Source: Serratia sp. M24T3
GTDB lineage: Bacteria > Pseudomonadota > Gammaproteobacteria > Enterobacterales > Enterobacteriaceae
Assembly: GCF_000257645.1 (NCBI RefSeq)
Contig: NZ_AJHJ01000002.1
Location: forward strand, 186,001-250,000
Direction: 5' to 3'
DNA: 64,000 bases
Under the pieces are notes generated by a model that did not search any database, had not been told where the DNA came from, and worked only from the letters and a program-made list of their open reading frames with translations. Position 1 is the stretch's first letter. Each line of letters opens with the position of its first letter. Positions 54,889-63,800 of the stretch are shown in pieces. The translations under genes were made by a program, and so were the position numbers.

Positions 54889-55554
54889 ATGCTTTCCACC
54901 ACCGTATTTCTGGCGGCGGCTATGCAGTGCGCCCCCAGCATTCACCCGTCCACGGCGCTTGATGTGGCGCGGGTCGAATCCGGTTTGAATCCGTATGCCA
55001 TCGCTGAAATTCTGCCCAGTGGCAAAGGCGTGATTTCACATTTCCCCACGAGCAGGGATGAGGCCATCAGCCTCACCGGATGGCTGGCAGCACAGGGCCG
55101 ACGCTATTCGGTCGGGCTGATGCAAATCACCAGCACCAACTTCCGTCATTACGACGTGACCGCCCGTGACCTTCTTGACCCTTGTACCAACCTGTCCGTG
55201 TTTGAGCGCATCCTCACCGACTGCTACCGCCGTGGCCGTTCCCTGAAGCGTGCGCTCAGTTGCTACTACTCAGGAAATTTCAAGACCGGCCAACAGCCGG
55301 AATCCGCGTTTAACCAGACCAGCTACATCCAGCGCATCGGCTACGCCGTACCGTCAACGCGGGAAGACCGGCAGCGACCAGCCGCCGAAAAGCTCGTGCC
55401 TGAAATCCGTTACCCCACCGCCGTCATGCGTGGCGAGCTTACCGATAACGCCACGTCAGTTCTGACATCCCTGCGCTACCCCAACGCCGTGATACGCGGC
55501 GCGATACCCTTTCCCGGCCCCAGGAGGAACAATGATGAAACTAAAACAAACTGA
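54889..55554 (+). CDS. virB1: VirB1-type lytic transglycosylase
   Basis: 221 residues from ATG at 54889. An earlier in-frame ATG (54838) is possible but gives a polar leader, while MLSTTVFLAAAMQ is a better export signal. The SLT domain shows the catalytic Glu in ALDVARVESGLNPYAIA, then SVGLMQITSTNFRHY and ALSCYYSGN. It opens peptidoglycan for assembly of the secretion channel. It overlaps virB2 by 23 bp. Confidence 0.9.
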   Translation: MLSTTVFLAAAMQCAPSIHPSTALDVARVESGLNPYAIAEILPSGKGVISHFPTSRDEAISLTGWLAAQGRRYSVGLMQITSTNFRHYDVTARDLLDPCTNLSVFERILTDCYRRGRSLKRALSCYYSGNFKTGQQPESAFNQTSYIQRIGYAVPSTREDRQRPAAEKLVPEIRYPTAVMRGELTDNATSVLTSLRYPNAVIRGAIPFPGPRRNNDETKTN

Positions 55555-55813
55555 CTGGCCCGTCCTCTCTTCCTTGTTAATAGCAAGCCCGGTGCTGGCA
55601 GCAGACAGCGGATTTAATAAAGCCAATGAGACGCTGAGCAACACCTCCACAGGACTGCTCGGACTGGCCGCCGTCACCATCACGCTCGCCACCATGTGGG
55701 TGGGATACAAAGTCTTGTTTGACGGCAAGAGCCTGCATGACATGCGCAACGTCATCATTGGCGCCATCCTCATCGTCGGCGCGTCAGGTTTCGGTGCCTA
55801 CTGGGCATCATAA
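55532..55813 (+). CDS. virB2: VirB2-type pilin
   Basis: 93 residues. A long signal (SSLLIASPVLA, cleavage before ADSGF) is followed by two hydrophobic segments (GLLGLAAVTITLATMWVGYKVLF; VIIGAILIVGASGFGAYWA) with a short polar loop. This is the VirB2/TraM pilin layout. Pilus subunit of the conjugation machine. Confidence 0.9.
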   Translation: MMKLKQTDWPVLSSLLIASPVLAADSGFNKANETLSNTSTGLLGLAAVTITLATMWVGYKVLFDGKSLHDMRNVIIGAILIVGASGFGAYWAS

Positions 55814-55824
55814 GGGAGGTAACG

Positions 55825-58572
55825 ATGGCTACGCTGAACAAAGCGCTGACGCGGCCTGCCGCCATAGCCGGCATTCCCCTCGTGCCGTTCGTGATGGTCA
55901 GCGGGGCCATCGTCCTGCTGGCGGTCTATGTCAGCTATTACCTGATATTACTGCTTATCCCTGCCTGGCTGGAGATGAAGGCAAAGGCCAGAACCGATAT
56001 TCACTATTTCGGGCTGCTCTGGCTGGCCTTTAAAACCCGTGGCCGGTTTGGCATCAATAAACATTTTGGTGCCAATGCCCTGCTGGCAAACCGCTATGAC
56101 GCCGTCGACGTCTCGGAGTTTATTGAAAAAATGAAGTTAAACGAGCGCGTTACGCTGGAGAAATACATTCCGTATTCCTCCCATATTCACCCGCACGTCA
56201 TCAGAAACCGCCAGGGTGATTTGGTTGCCAGCTGGGAACTGGAGGGCACCGTTTTTGAATGCGAGGATGAACATCACCTGACGTTAATGGCGACGCATCT
56301 CAATAACGTTATTCGTGCGTATGAAGGTCTGCCGATTACCTTTTATCTTCACCGTATCCGGGAAAAGTACCACGATGCCTTTGACGCGAATTCAGGTATT
56401 CCCTTTTCTGATGAAGTGACCCGGCTGTATTACCAGCCGATCAGCGAAAAACCGTTCTGGCGGCACCGGTTGTTTTTCACCCTCTGCTACGCGCCCCTCT
56501 CTCCGCTGGAGAAAAAGGCCATGAAGGCGCAGCCGTCCGGTAAACGCAAAGCGGCGCTGGATGATGCTCTGAAAATGATGCTGGAGCACCGGGATGCGCT
56601 GGCTTCCGCGCTGTCCCGCTATACGGCGACGCCCCTGGGGATGTATGAAGAAAACCGGCGGGTGTATTCCGCCCAGCTGTCCTTGTATCACCGCCTGCTC
56701 ACCGGCCAGTGGCAAAAGGTCGCGGTCACGCGTGCACCGTTTTATGAAACGTTAAGCACGCCGGATGTCTTTTTTACCGCCGACACTGCCGAGTGCCAGA
56801 CGGTCGGCGGCTCCCGCTTTTTTCGCAGTCTGGAAATCAAAGATTACTCGCCTGAAACCGCGACCGGCCTGCTGGACGCGCTGCTGTATGCCGAAAGCGA
56901 GTATGTGCTGACGCAGTCCTTCACCTGCATGGCCCGCGATGAGGCGCAGAAGCATATTCGTCTGGCGGAAAAGCGCCTGACTTCGGCGGATGACGACGCC
57001 ATTTCGCAGCGCGAAGAGCTGATTGTGTTGCGTGACCTGCTCCAGTCCGGGCATGTCTCCTGCGGAAAATACCACTTTTCCCTGCTGGTATCTTCAGACA
57101 GCGCCGACCAGGTGGTCAAAGACACCAACGCGCTGGCGCAGCCCTTCGCCGACCTCGGCATCATGACGACGCTGTCCACGCTGTCGCTGCCCGCTGCGTA
57201 CCTGGCGCAACTGCCGGGTATCTATACGCTGCGCCCCCGTCTGGTGGCCGTCAGCAGCCAGAACTTTGCCGACCTGGCGAGCCTGCACAATTTTCATCCT
57301 CATAAACGAAACGGCAATCCCTGGGGCGATGCCATCGCCATCCTCAAATCCCCTGGCGGTGGCGGGTATTACCTGAACCTGCACGACAGCCAGAGCGGAC
57401 GGGATGACTTCAACGAAAAAACGCCGGGTAATACGGCGATTATCGGTAAAACCGGCTCAGGGAAAACGATGCTGATGACCATGATGCAGCAACTGATGCA
57501 GAAGTACCGCAATCCGGCGACGTTCTCTGAATCAGCTCCTCTTAAGCAACTGACTACCGTGTATTTCGACAAGGACCGGGCGGCGGAGATGGCGATACGT
57601 CAGATGGGCGGACGCTACTTCCGTATCCGTACCGGCACGCCCACCGGATTTAACCCGTTTAAGCTTGCGCCGACCCGGCGGAATATCAGCTTTATCAAAC
57701 GACTGGTGCGCATGCTGTGCCGCCGCAACGGCAAGCCGCTCGAGCCGCGCGATGAGGAGCGCATCAGTGCCGCCGTAGATACCATTATGCTCGACTACCC
57801 GACGGAATACCGCAAGTTCGGGATCACCCGGCTGCTGGAAGTCCTGCCGGAGCCGCCCACCACCGACGCCCGCACCAACGGGATACGTATTCGCCTTAAA
57901 CAGTGGGCGCAGGGCGGCGAGTTCGGCTGGGTATTTGACAATGAGGAGGACACCTTCAACATCAGCAACATTGATAACGTGGGTATCGACGGTACGGAAT
58001 TTCTCGATGATGACGATATTCGCGGCCCCATCACGTTTTATCTGCTGTACCGCGTCACCAGCCTGCTGGACGGTCGCCGGCTGGTGATGTTCATGGACGA
58101 GTTCTGGAAATGGCTGGCCGATGTCGAATTTTCCCGCTTCTCGCTCAATATGCTGAAGGTGATCCGCAAGCTGAACGGCATCTTCGTCCCCGCCACGCAG
58201 TCGCCCGACGAAATCGTCAAACACCCTATTGCTCCGGCGATTATCGAACAGTGCGGCACGCAGATTTTTCTCGCCAACCCGAAGGCCAGCCGGGCGGATT
58301 ACGTGGAAAAGATGAAAGTGCCGGAAAGCGTGTATGACATCGTCAGAAACCTCGATCCGGGTGAGCGCTCTATGGTGGTCCTGAAAACGCCATTACGCGC
58401 AGGTGAAACCCGGCCTTTTGTGGCTGTGGCGAAAATGGATTTATCGGGCCTCGGGAAACTCACCAAAATGCTGAGCGGGAGCGAAGACAACCTGAAACTG
58501 TTCGACACCCTGTATCAGGAAGGTATGCAGCCTGATGACTGGAAAGCCGCCTTCCTTGAACAAGCCCTGTAA
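55825..58572 (+). CDS. virB4: VirB3-VirB4 fusion, T4SS ATPase
   Basis: 915 residues with GGGAGG ribosome site. Residues 1-75 are a complete VirB3-like part (LTRPAAIAGIPLVPFVMVSG, two membrane segments, then ARTDIHYFGLLWL). The rest is VirB4/CagE: Walker A IIGKTGSGKTML near residue 545, Walker B LVMFMDEFWKWL near residue 755, then ATQSPDE. It powers pilus assembly and substrate transfer at the inner membrane. VirB3-VirB4 fusions are known in several P-type systems. Confidence 0.93.
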   Translation: MATLNKALTRPAAIAGIPLVPFVMVSGAIVLLAVYVSYYLILLLIPAWLEMKAKARTDIHYFGLLWLAFKTRGRFGINKHFGANALLANRYDAVDVSEFIEKMKLNERVTLEKYIPYSSHIHPHVIRNRQGDLVASWELEGTVFECEDEHHLTLMATHLNNVIRAYEGLPITFYLHRIREKYHDAFDANSGIPFSDEVTRLYYQPISEKPFWRHRLFFTLCYAPLSPLEKKAMKAQPSGKRKAALDDALKMMLEHRDALASALSRYTATPLGMYEENRRVYSAQLSLYHRLLTGQWQKVAVTRAPFYETLSTPDVFFTADTAECQTVGGSRFFRSLEIKDYSPETATGLLDALLYAESEYVLTQSFTCMARDEAQKHIRLAEKRLTSADDDAISQREELIVLRDLLQSGHVSCGKYHFSLLVSSDSADQVVKDTNALAQPFADLGIMTTLSTLSLPAAYLAQLPGIYTLRPRLVAVSSQNFADLASLHNFHPHKRNGNPWGDAIAILKSPGGGGYYLNLHDSQSGRDDFNEKTPGNTAIIGKTGSGKTMLMTMMQQLMQKYRNPATFSESAPLKQLTTVYFDKDRAAEMAIRQMGGRYFRIRTGTPTGFNPFKLAPTRRNISFIKRLVRMLCRRNGKPLEPRDEERISAAVDTIMLDYPTEYRKFGITRLLEVLPEPPTTDARTNGIRIRLKQWAQGGEFGWVFDNEEDTFNISNIDNVGIDGTEFLDDDDIRGPITFYLLYRVTSLLDGRRLVMFMDEFWKWLADVEFSRFSLNMLKVIRKLNGIFVPATQSPDEIVKHPIAPAIIEQCGTQIFLANPKASRADYVEKMKVPESVYDIVRNLDPGERSMVVLKTPLRAGETRPFVAVAKMDLSGLGKLTKMLSGSEDNLKLFDTLYQEGMQPDDWKAAFLEQAL

Positions 58573-58595
58573 TATTCATGACGGAGGTAATGAAA

Positions 58596-59315
58596 ATGCG
58601 GTTCAGAAAACTCATACTGGCATTCTCGCTGTTGATGTCCACCCAGGCGATGAGCGCCGGAATACCGGTATTCGACGCCGTACAGAATACCGAATCCATG
58701 AATCAGTGGATCCAGAAACTCCAGCAATGGCAGGAAACCGTCACCCATTACAGAAGTGAACTTGATGCCTACAAGCAGCAATTAGCCACGGCAACGGGCG
58801 TGCGGGACGTTCAGGCATTTCTCCGCGAGGCAAAAAGTCTGAAAACCGATATTGATAATCTCCGTCAGAACGGTATTTCACTGGATGACCTGCTGAGCAA
58901 CCAAAGCGGGTCATATTCGTCTGAACTGAATAGCTTGTATAACAAATATAAAACGTTCGATACCTGTAACCCGTCCAGCGCTTCACAACGCTATCTGGAC
59001 AGCTGCAAACAGATGATCCTGAATCAGGCTGTAGCAATAGAAAATACGTCCGAGGTTGAAAACAAGATCACGGGCACGCTCGGCGATATATCAGATTTAT
59101 CAGACCGTATTGCTAATGCGCAGGATTCGAAAGAGTCACAGGACCTGGCTAACGCCATCGCGGCCAAAAGCGTACAATTGAATGCGCTGACCAGCCAGTG
59201 GGAAATGTCAGTCAAACAGACTGAACAGCGAGCAACGCTGCTGGAGCAGCAAAAACAGAAAGCCTTTGAGCAACAGCAATTAACTGCGCCCGTTGCTGAT
59301 CTGAACTCTCTATAG
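58596..59315 (+). CDS. virB5: VirB5-type minor pilus protein
   Basis: 239 residues from ATG at 58596, chosen because GGAGG lies 8 bp before it; ATGs at 58578 and 58590 are in frame but poorly spaced. Signal peptide FRKLILAFSLLMSTQAMSA. The mature part is helical (WIQKLQQWQETVTHYRSEL; KQTEQRATLLEQQKQKAFEQ), typical of TraC/VirB5, the pilus tip adhesin. Confidence 0.88.
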   Translation: MRFRKLILAFSLLMSTQAMSAGIPVFDAVQNTESMNQWIQKLQQWQETVTHYRSELDAYKQQLATATGVRDVQAFLREAKSLKTDIDNLRQNGISLDDLLSNQSGSYSSELNSLYNKYKTFDTCNPSSASQRYLDSCKQMILNQAVAIENTSEVENKITGTLGDISDLSDRIANAQDSKESQDLANAIAAKSVQLNALTSQWEMSVKQTEQRATLLEQQKQKAFEQQQLTAPVADLNSL

Positions 59316-59325
59316 GGAGGTTAAC

Positions 59326-59601
59326 ATGTTAAAACCTGTATTAACCTTATGCGTCATGTCAGGCATTCTCGTCTTATCCGGTTGTAAAGAGACGAAATCA
59401 GAAGCCTGGTATAAAGAACATCCCGATAAAACCTATAGGGTCTATACGCAATGCCTCAGGGATGGCGAGGCAAGCGACAACTGCGAGTTTGCGCACCGGG
59501 CAGCACTCATGTTTGCCCAGACAGGCAAACCCGGCATCAGGGAAAAATTCGAGACACTGTTTCAGCAGGAAGCCCAAAAAAGAAAATCCGTCACTCAGTA
59601 A
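59326..59601 (+). CDS. eexN: EexN-type entry-exclusion lipoprotein
   Basis: 91 residues. Lipobox ILVLSGC with Cys at about residue 20, then KSEAWYKEHPDKTYRVYTQCLRDGEASDNCEFA, the EexN pattern with conserved cysteines. Such lipoproteins block redundant conjugation into a cell already holding the element. Its place between virB5 and virB6 is the same as eex in pKM101. Confidence 0.88.
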   Translation: MLKPVLTLCVMSGILVLSGCKETKSEAWYKEHPDKTYRVYTQCLRDGEASDNCEFAHRAALMFAQTGKPGIREKFETLFQQEAQKRKSVTQ

Positions 59602-59674
59602 TATTCCCACCAACAAAAACAAGGGTCCCTCCCTGTTTTTATCCCCTGTCTGTTCCTGACTAATGAGAGGCACC

Positions 59675-60706
59675 ATGTCTGGTGGTATTTTTGTTGGTAT
59701 GGACAAAAACATCATGGATGGACTCAATGCCGTGTTAGAAGGTCAGTCTTCTACCTACGGCACCCTAATCAGTGTGATTATCGTCAGTTCCTTCACCCTA
59801 TTTATTACGTATCGCGGGTATCAGACGCTTGGCGGCAAACTCCAGACACCGGTTGAAGATGTTGTCTGGGATGTGGGACGCATGTTGCTGATCACCACTT
59901 TTGTTTTAAACCGCGATGGCTGGCTGGATGCCATCATTGCGGCCATTGAATGGCTTAAGGACGGCATCAGCGGCGATGATAATGTCTGGGCGCTGCTCGA
60001 TACGGTGTGGGAAAAGGCACAAGCGCTGGGGCAAACGCTGTTCAATTTGGACACTTCTACCTACGTTAAAGTGAATGGCGGCTTTGCCGAGGTGCTGGTC
60101 TGGGCCGGTGCAATCGTTCTGTTACTGGCTGCAACCTTTGTCAACCTGCTCGCCGAAATCACCATTTTGTTAATGACCACCACCGCCCCACTCTTTATTT
60201 TCTGCCTGCTGTACGGTTTTCTTAAACCCATGTTTGATAACTGGCTGAAAACAATATTTACCGCAATCTTAACGATCATGTCCTCTGCCCTGTCTGTCCG
60301 GATTGCCATCAACTACCTGAATAAAATACTGGATACCGCCACAGCAACGTCTGCTGAAAGCAATATGGTGACCCTGGCGGCGCAATGTTTGCTGGCCGGG
60401 ATTGCCGCAGGCGTCGTGGTGTATTTTTCAGCGAAAATAGCCACTGCGCTGAGCGGTGCCGCCGTACAGGCCGTGTTACAGGGTGCAGTCATGAGCGGAC
60501 TGAACGGGCTGGCGAGCAAATCTGCCGACGTCGCCAGACCCGGCATAAAGGCCGGGGGCCGACTGACCGCCAAAGGTGGCATGGCCGCAGCAGCGACAAC
60601 AGGCAGGTTCATTGCCGCAGGGGCGGGCAAAGCCGTGAACGCCTGGCAGAAACGTGCCACCGCCATTGAGAGCATGAAACGCCAGAATCAGCAGCGTCAC
60701 CGTTAA
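59675..60706 (+). CDS. virB6: VirB6-type inner-membrane channel protein
   Basis: 343 residues from ATG at 59675 (GAGAGG just upstream; ATG at 59663 overlaps it). Five or more membrane segments (LISVIIVSSFTLFITYRGYQ; VLVWAGAIVLLLAATFVNLL; LLMTTTAPLFIFCLLYGF). A TrbL/VirB6 central region is followed by an Ala/Gly-rich cytoplasmic tail ending in basic residues. Part of the transfer channel. Confidence 0.9.
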   Translation: MSGGIFVGMDKNIMDGLNAVLEGQSSTYGTLISVIIVSSFTLFITYRGYQTLGGKLQTPVEDVVWDVGRMLLITTFVLNRDGWLDAIIAAIEWLKDGISGDDNVWALLDTVWEKAQALGQTLFNLDTSTYVKVNGGFAEVLVWAGAIVLLLAATFVNLLAEITILLMTTTAPLFIFCLLYGFLKPMFDNWLKTIFTAILTIMSSALSVRIAINYLNKILDTATATSAESNMVTLAAQCLLAGIAAGVVVYFSAKIATALSGAAVQAVLQGAVMSGLNGLASKSADVARPGIKAGGRLTAKGGMAAAATTGRFIAAGAGKAVNAWQKRATAIESMKRQNQQRHR

Positions 60707-60795
60707 TCCTCCCGACCGCTAATTTCTTTTCTCCGTCACGCCGTGGCCTCTGCCAGCGGTGCGGCCTTCCTGCATTTATCCGATAAGAGGCTTCC

Positions 60796-60936
60796 ATGAA
60801 ATTCAGCATCTTGCTTCTGGTGCTGTGCGCGCTTACGGGCTGCGCGCAGCATCAGGGCGACCTCCCGCCGGTGTCCGGCGATCCCCAGCCGGTGAATTCC
60901 CCCGCCATGATCCAGGAACTGACTCACCATGTCTGA
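60796..60936 (+). CDS. virB7: VirB7-type lipoprotein
   Basis: 46 residues, short but clear. MKFSILLLVLCALTGC has a lipobox ALTGC with Cys-16 as the lipid site, then AQHQGDLPPVSGDPQPVNSP. Ribosome site AAGAGG. It overlaps virB8 by 8 bp. VirB7 anchors the VirB9 outer-membrane ring. Confidence 0.85.
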   Translation: MKFSILLLVLCALTGCAQHQGDLPPVSGDPQPVNSPAMIQELTHHV

Positions 60937-61612
60937 TATTCAGCGCATCATTAATGTCTCGCGTTCTTTTGAATCCATCCTGCTGGAAAAGGAAGAGCAT
61001 TCCCGCAAAACTGCCTGGCGTGTGGCCGCTGCCGGGCTGATTCTGGCTGCACTGGCAATTACGGCCATTCTTATTCTGCTGCCGCTGAAAACCACTGACA
61101 TTGAATTGTGGTCGGTGGATAAACAAACCGGTCGTTATGAGTATATGACCCGCATTAAAGAGCGGGATATTGCGTCTGAAAAAGCGCTGGCCCATTCACT
61201 GGCGGCACACTATGTCAGACTCCGCGAAGGGTATAATTATTTCGCCCTCCAGCGTGATTATGACGACATACAGTTATTTAACAGCGACAGCGTGAACCGG
61301 GATTATCTGGACGGGTTTAACGGCGACCAGGCTCCGGACGTTATTTTTAACAAAGCCGAATATGTCGTCTATATCGACATTATTTCTAATGTGCATGCGC
61401 CTGCCACCGGGCCGGATAGCCTGGCAACACTGCGTATTAAGCGCACCCTCCGCCGTGTTTCTGATAATTCAGTGAAAACGGACTTCTGGAATATCCGCCT
61501 CACTTACCACTATATCCCGCATCAGCAACTGACGGACAGTCAGCGGGAAGTGAATCCGCTGGGCTTTATCGTCACCAGCTACCAGCGCGATAAAGAACTG
61601 AGGAGCGAATGA
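60929..61612 (+). CDS. virB8: VirB8-type assembly factor
   Basis: 227 residues. One membrane segment at ~30-52 (RVAAAGLILAALAITAILIL), then the periplasmic NTF2-like VirB8 domain (TTDIELWSVDKQTGRYEYMT; RLREGYNYFALQRDYDDIQLF; FWNIRLTYHYIPHQQLTDSQREVNPLGFIVTSYQRD). It nucleates assembly of the inner-membrane complex. The stop overlaps virB9. Confidence 0.93.
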   Translation: MSDIQRIINVSRSFESILLEKEEHSRKTAWRVAAAGLILAALAITAILILLPLKTTDIELWSVDKQTGRYEYMTRIKERDIASEKALAHSLAAHYVRLREGYNYFALQRDYDDIQLFNSDSVNRDYLDGFNGDQAPDVIFNKAEYVVYIDIISNVHAPATGPDSLATLRIKRTLRRVSDNSVKTDFWNIRLTYHYIPHQQLTDSQREVNPLGFIVTSYQRDKELRSE

Positions 61613-62499
61613 TGCTGAAAAACATCTTGCTCCTGACGGGCTTACTGGCGTCATGCGCGACATGGAGCGCCGCCACCCCGCGCGGCAGCGGCTATGACAG
61701 CCGGATGCAGAACGTATCGTATAACAGCCAGAACGCCACCGTGGTGGACACCCGCCCCGGCTACGTCACCACGCTGCTGTTTGACGACGATGAAACTGTG
61801 ATTGATGCGCAAGCGGGTTTTCCAAAAGGCTGGACGGTCACGAAAAGTGATAACCGGGTCGGCGTCAGCCCGAACCCCATCACCCAGCCGGTGACGGACG
61901 CCAGCGGCAACAACATCAGCCAGGTGTTCCTGCCCACGGCAAAGGACTGGAAGACCAACCTCTTCGTGGTGACCTCAAAGCGTGATTACAGCCTGGAGCT
62001 GAACGTGCTGAACCACGATTCCCCCGCGCAGGCGTTCGTTATCCGTTACCACTATCCGGCCGAGGTTCGCCAGCAATCCGCCGCCGCCAGCGCCGAGCGT
62101 CAGACGCAGCAGCGTGAAAGACAGGAGAAGCAGCAGATAGCGGCAGCATTCGGACAGGCCAGCACGCCACGCAACTGGCGCTACACCAAACGGGTCGCCG
62201 CCGGTTCGGCCTCCATCGCACCGGATTTTGCCTGGGATGATGGTCGTTTTGCTTATATCGGTTTTTCCCCCATCAAAACCCTGCCGTCTGTTTTCCGGGT
62301 GGTTAACGGACGGGAGCAGGCGCTCACGCCCCGGACAGTTAAGCAGGGTAATTACATTGTGATGGTGGTGCCGGCAGCGCCACAACTGGTGTTGCGTTAC
62401 GGCACCTCGGTGGTAGGGATCGAAAACGACGGGTTCGGGCGCATCGCGATAACCCGCAGCGACACCGTTTCACCGTCCGTTACGCTGGAGGCCAGATGA
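61609..62499 (+). CDS. virB9: VirB9-type outer-membrane core protein
   Basis: 296 residues with a signal peptide (LLLTGLLASCATWSAA). N-terminal domain YVTTLLFDDDETVIDAQAGFPKGWTV, a charged coiled stretch (AERQTQQRERQEKQQIAAAF), then the C-terminal CagX domain (APDFAWDDGRFAYIGFSP; LPSVFRVVNGREQALTPRTV). It forms the outer ring with VirB7 and VirB10. Overlaps virB10 by 4 bp. Confidence 0.93.
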   Translation: MMLKNILLLTGLLASCATWSAATPRGSGYDSRMQNVSYNSQNATVVDTRPGYVTTLLFDDDETVIDAQAGFPKGWTVTKSDNRVGVSPNPITQPVTDASGNNISQVFLPTAKDWKTNLFVVTSKRDYSLELNVLNHDSPAQAFVIRYHYPAEVRQQSAAASAERQTQQRERQEKQQIAAAFGQASTPRNWRYTKRVAAGSASIAPDFAWDDGRFAYIGFSPIKTLPSVFRVVNGREQALTPRTVKQGNYIVMVVPAAPQLVLRYGTSVVGIENDGFGRIAITRSDTVSPSVTLEAR

Positions 62500-63800
62500 C
62501 CGATAAACCTGTCCCGGACGAGCCGGAAAAAACCACCGCAGAGCGGGAAGCGGAAGCCCGCGAACGCGCCCGTGCGGCAATGGCGTATCAGGAGCCGGAG
62601 CAAAGAACACCGCCCGGCCAGCCGGAAGTGACCCGTTTTCGTAAGGCATCCGGTCGCCGCACGCTGATCGTCAGCCTGCTGAGTCTGGCGCTGGTGATCG
62701 CCCTGGCATCCGGCGGCGATCGTCTTTTCAGTGCATTGAAAGGGGGTAATGAGAAAGAAGCCGGCACCGCGCCGCCGCCCTCTGCCGGGAAGACGCTGCA
62801 TGAGCGTCAAAATCTGGGGATGGACAGTAATCCGTTTGGCCTGTTCGGGCCGCACACACAGGACGGAACAGCCCCTGTCAGCCAGGCCGTCACTCCCGCA
62901 CCAACGCAGCCACCGGCACCACCCGCCCTGAACAAGGCAGTTGCGTTGGCAGACGGGCTGAACAACGCCCGAACAATGCAGGGCAATAATGTACGCACGT
63001 CCCCGGGTGAAACGCGCAGCAACGCAGAAACGTCCGACAGTCCGTCATCATCCACGACGTACACATCCTGTCCGTCAGTACTGACCAGAGGTAAAGATGG
63101 CCGCCTGCGCTGCCCGGATACTGCCGTGCCGGAAACGGGTAACAACGACAATCCGGGCGTCGCCCGTGTCACCGGCGTCAGACGGCTGGGCCTCGATCCT
63201 GATCTCTATATCCCGGTGGACCGCTATATCCCGTGTTCGATGATGTGGCGCTTCGTGTCCGATGTCGGGGGGCATATTTCCTGCCTGGTCAGTGAAGATG
63301 TTTACAGCGCCAGCAACCATGTGACGCTGATCCCGGCAGGAACGGTCGCCCGTGGCATCTACCGCACCGGGGCGCTGCAACACGGACGCAGCCGGATGTT
63401 TGTGCTGTGGACGGAGCTGCGTACGCCTGAGCCCGGCAGCCTGCAAATCCCGCTAACTGATACGCAGGCCAGCGGCCCGCTCGGCGAGGCGGGGATCTCA
63501 GGTTGGATCGACAACAATTTCTGGGAGCGCTTCGGCAATGCCCTGATGCTCAGTACCGTGCAGGACGTGGCTGCGGCGGCGTCGGATGCTGCCCCGGGGA
63601 AAGACCGCAATACCGACTACACCGAAAACACCCGCGCAGCCACGGCGGAAATGGCGAAAACGACGCTGGACAACAGCATCAATATCCCGCCCACCCTGTA
63701 CCTGAATCAGGGTGATGTCATCGGGATCATGACCGGCACCGACATTGATTTCTCATCCGTCTGGCAGCTGCGACTGAAAAAGAGGTGGTATGAACGCTGA
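62496..63800 (+). CDS. virB10: VirB10-type core protein
   Basis: 434 residues. Cytoplasmic acidic tail, membrane segment LIVSLLSLALVIALASGG near residue 55, and a Pro/Thr/Ala-rich periplasmic linker. The TrbI/VirB10 beta-barrel follows (RYIPCSMMWRFVSDVGGHISCLVSEDVYS; IPAGTVARGIYRTGALQHGRSRMFVLWTELRTP; GWIDNNFWERFGNALMLS). It spans both membranes and gates the channel. Overlaps virB11 by 11 bp. Confidence 0.94.
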   Translation: MTDKPVPDEPEKTTAEREAEARERARAAMAYQEPEQRTPPGQPEVTRFRKASGRRTLIVSLLSLALVIALASGGDRLFSALKGGNEKEAGTAPPPSAGKTLHERQNLGMDSNPFGLFGPHTQDGTAPVSQAVTPAPTQPPAPPALNKAVALADGLNNARTMQGNNVRTSPGETRSNAETSDSPSSSTTYTSCPSVLTRGKDGRLRCPDTAVPETGNNDNPGVARVTGVRRLGLDPDLYIPVDRYIPCSMMWRFVSDVGGHISCLVSEDVYSASNHVTLIPAGTVARGIYRTGALQHGRSRMFVLWTELRTPEPGSLQIPLTDTQASGPLGEAGISGWIDNNFWERFGNALMLSTVQDVAAAASDAAPGKDRNTDYTENTRAATAEMAKTTLDNSINIPPTLYLNQGDVIGIMTGTDIDFSSVWQLRLKKRWYER

